Shown here one piece after another: positions 6,365 through 7,722 of a DNA stretch of 7,722 bases. Each line of letters begins with the position of its first letter. The stretch's first letter is position 1. The notes under the pieces were generated by a model that did no database searches, was not told the origin of the DNA, and saw only the letters and a program-made list of their open reading frames with translations. The stretch is from contig JBCCLI010000321.1 in assembly GCA_039026975.1 (NCBI GenBank), positions 1 to 7,722 of the forward strand, written 5' to 3'. The position numbers and the translations under genes are program-made. This stretch comes from JBCBKZ01 sp039026975 (GTDB lineage Bacteria > Bacteroidota > Bacteroidia > J057).

Positions 6365-7213
6365 CTAAAAAGAAGGGCATTTTACCCAGTCTATCACGTA
6401 GGAGACGGTGATGGCTGTGAATATATACCAGTCCGTTTGTGCCCTGTCCCCTCTTATCCCATTAATGGCTGCGGCCCCGTCAGGAAATTCAGCCAGATCT
6501 ATTCTATCAGACAGGAGGGCAGCTGTTGGGTTTTGCGCCCTGAGGTCATCCAGATTAGGATATAAATGGCTTACGTCATCTAAATAATCAGTAAACGTTT
6601 TTCTGAACCCTGTTTCAAAGGCTACATCTATATTTCTGGTGACTTTCACCCTGACACCTGCTCCCATGGGGATGGAAATTTGGGTAAGATTATATGGTTC
6701 ATCATAAATGTTGTTAGGATCAGGAAGAAATTGTCCTTCCGTACCTAGTGGTTGGAGTTCTATCCATTCCCCATCAAGCTGTGCCTGAGGGTTGAAGGAG
6801 AATATAGAGATGCCCCCAAAAATGTAAGGGGTATATTTAGGTCTGTAGTAAAAACTCCTCTCATTAGGAATAAAGTCAAAAACTAGTTGACCACTAAATT
6901 CAGTGATAGAGGAACGGAAACTTAAATTTCTTCTTCTTCTGGCTTCATTATTGGAATTTTCGTCAGAAGCACCTGTCCATCCTTGGAAAAAGGAAAGCCT
7001 AGCAGTCATAAAGGGGTTAAATCTATATCCCCCCCAGACAGAAAGCCCTGGCTTAGTGAACTTTAAGGTGAAATCATCATCTAAATCACCGAGATAGTGG
7101 GTCACACCCGTACCTACTCCCACGGAGAAGTAGCCATTTCTAAACTGAGCGTAGGTCTCATTCGAAAGAAATAGACCTAGGACTAGGAGACAAAATAACT
7201 TGAATGCCTTCAT
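6365..7213 (-). CDS. DUF6089 family outer-membrane beta-barrel protein
   Basis: This 282-residue protein starts at the ATG at 7213. A GTG three codons further upstream would also be in frame, but the ATG begins a canonical signal peptide (MKAFKLFCLLVLGLFLSNETYA, cut before Gln23). The mature part is an outer-membrane barrel: VGVGTGVTHYLGDL (31-44), RRRRNLSFRSSITEFSGQ (92-109), YTPYIFGGISIFSFNPQAQ (127-145), LQPLGTEGQ (153-161), LTQISIPMGAGV (176-187), FRKTFTDYLDDVS (203-215), then a final strand and a C-terminal KCPSF. From memory these are the hallmark stretches of DUF6089, a Bacteroidota family whose genes usually sit just before uppS and bamA. Its function is not known; residence in the outer membrane is inferred from the signal peptide, strand pattern and C-terminal Phe. 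It is probably transcribed on its own, between a long leader gap and a hairpin. I found no exact promoter match upstream. Confidence 0.9.
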   Translation of the reverse strand: MKAFKLFCLLVLGLFLSNETYAQFRNGYFSVGVGTGVTHYLGDLDDDFTLKFTKPGLSVWGGYRFNPFMTARLSFFQGWTGASDENSNNEARRRRNLSFRSSITEFSGQLVFDFIPNERSFYYRPKYTPYIFGGISIFSFNPQAQLDGEWIELQPLGTEGQFLPDPNNIYDEPYNLTQISIPMGAGVRVKVTRNIDVAFETGFRKTFTDYLDDVSHLYPNLDDLRAQNPTAALLSDRIDLAEFPDGAAAINGIRGDRAQTDWYIFTAITVSYVIDWVKCPSF

Positions 7214-7298
7214 CAGGAACACTTGTATTGTTAAAGGATTATAGGTCGAGTAAATGTCCTGCGATAGATAGTTGTTTTAAGTACAACAAATGACAAGC

Positions 7299-7320
7299 GG
7301 AATTCCCTAGTGGGAATGCC
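7299..7320. repeat. Small inverted repeat upstream of the DUF6089 gene
   Basis: ATTCCC and GGGAAT pair around the 4-base loop TAGT. GG and CC extend the stem beyond one mismatch, giving eight pairs in all. There is no T tract on either side, so it is not a typical terminator. It lies about 85 bp before the DUF6089 start codon and could be an operator or part of the 5' leader. Confidence 0.35.
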
Positions 7321-7454
7321 CTAAAAATCAAATATGGGCGTAGTGAATACACATAACGACTGATGCGCTCCAAAAATTACTATGCTTAACCGATTTCATA
7401 CTATCTGAACTAATGCTCCATTTACTGTGCCAATCTAGGCGAAACCCTATTTTT

Positions 7455-7483
7455 TTTCAACTCAGATTTCAACAAATTTCAAC
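7455..7483. repeat. Three short direct repeats TTTCAAC
   Basis: TTTCAAC occurs at 7455-7461, 7467-7473 and 7477-7483, with starts 12 and 10 bp apart, close to one helical turn. The first copy ends an 8-base T run. The cluster lies in the spacer upstream of the DUF6089 gene. It could be a set of regulator-binding sites, or simple AT-rich low-complexity DNA. Confidence 0.35.
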
Positions 7484-7591
7484 AAAGCTTAATATCCAAA
7501 AGCTATCAATAACGACAAATCGTCTTACTTACTATTCTCCAGACTTTTCAAAACTTATTCCTGATTATCAGCCTGATAAACCAGCTTACCC

Positions 7592-7722
7592 CTAACTATT
7601 TCTATTATCTCTCCCCCACATCAAACTCCTTCTCAGGTTATCAACGTACTTAGTCTTTGACATCCTGAGTAGGGATACGGTAAATGCTGCTTTACGCACG
7701 GCAATAGAAGTCTTAGCCTTCA
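7592..7722 (-). CDS. nadK: NAD kinase, C-terminal end (runs off the right edge)
   Basis: An open frame enters from the right edge and stops at TAG (7594-7592), giving the last 42 residues only. The end reads KTSIAVRKAAFTVSLLRM, then YVDNLRRSLMWGRDNRN and a final Ser. The pattern 'LR.KL.WG.D.RN' at the very C terminus, preceded by a basic beta strand of the type 'V.KA.F.V', is how Bacteroidota NAD kinases end. NadK phosphorylates NAD to NADP in the cytoplasm and is the main source of NADP. Its place upstream of DUF6089-uppS-bamA on the same strand is a frequent arrangement in Bacteroidota, which supports the call. The NAD-binding GGDGT motif and the rest of the protein lie outside the window, so the identity rests on the tail and the context. 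Confidence 0.82.
   Translation of the reverse strand, partial: KAKTSIAVRKAAFTVSLLRMSKTKYVDNLRRSLMWGRDNRNS

Larger units (their letters stand above)
7214..7591. other. Gene-free AT-rich spacer between nadK and the DUF6089 gene
   Basis: This 378-bp stretch has no credible gene. The only open frame of note (+ strand, 7413-7595, 60 codons) has a biased AT-rich composition, overlaps the nadK stop and looks accidental. The spacer holds a small hairpin just past nadK (TTATCA/TGATAA, 7565-7579, no T tract), three TTTCAAC repeats, an 8-bp T run (7450-7457), and a GC-richer hairpin at 7299-7320. The leader and promoter of the DUF6089 gene must lie here. I saw several near misses to TAnnTTTG on the minus strand (one base too long) but no exact one. 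Confidence 0.7.

Noticed and set aside
7220..7222. GTG as the start of the DUF6089 gene
   Set aside because: The ATG three codons later begins a canonical signal peptide directly, so the GTG is less likely.
7413..7595. Open frame of 60 codons on the + strand in the nadK-DUF6089 spacer
   Set aside because: AT-driven composition, no recognisable domain or signal peptide, and its end overlaps the nadK stop on the opposite strand.
7596..7722. Open frame reading rightward off the edge on the + strand
   Set aside because: It has no start codon and is antisense to the NadK C-terminus, which is recognisable.

Overview
The window is a conserved chromosomal housekeeping and envelope-biogenesis locus of a Bacteroidota bacterium, most likely of the Cytophagales type. 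All recognisable genes lie on the minus strand, so transcription runs from the right edge to the left. The phylum assignment rests on four things: the gene order nadK – DUF6089 – uppS – bamA – skp/ompH; signal peptides ending in the pattern A-Q; near absence of Shine-Dalgarno sequences; and promoter elements of the Bacteroidota type (TTTG, then about 20 bp, then TAnnTTTG).

From right to left: (1) the last 42 codons of NAD kinase (nadK) enter from the right edge. (2) A 378-bp AT-rich gap without a credible gene follows. (3) A DUF6089-family outer-membrane beta-barrel gene comes next and ends in a strong 13-bp hairpin. (4) A textbook Bacteroidota promoter then drives uppS, whose stop overlaps the bamA start as ATGA, so the two are translationally coupled. 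(5) After a 144-bp gap comes the first Skp/OmpH periplasmic chaperone, followed by a terminator-like hairpin. (6) A 291-bp gap carries a -7 promoter element and a palindrome. (7) Two further, mutually similar Skp/OmpH genes follow 10 bp apart and close with a strong intrinsic terminator. (8) A separate gene for an OmpA-family outer-membrane protein runs off the left edge; its N-terminal 213 residues are visible.

The genes fit one theme. UppS makes the undecaprenyl carrier lipid for peptidoglycan and surface polysaccharides. BamA inserts beta-barrel proteins into the outer membrane. The Skp proteins escort unfolded barrels across the periplasm. The DUF6089 and OmpA-like proteins are likely outer-membrane clients. 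NadK is a long-standing neighbour with a metabolic job.

I see no mobile element, CRISPR array, tRNA, rRNA or defence system, and no sign of a wholly new system. The most notable points are the third Skp copy, the probable separate transcription of the skp2-skp3 pair with a palindrome at its start point, the net acidic character of all three Skp proteins, and several inverted or direct repeats in the intergenic DNA.
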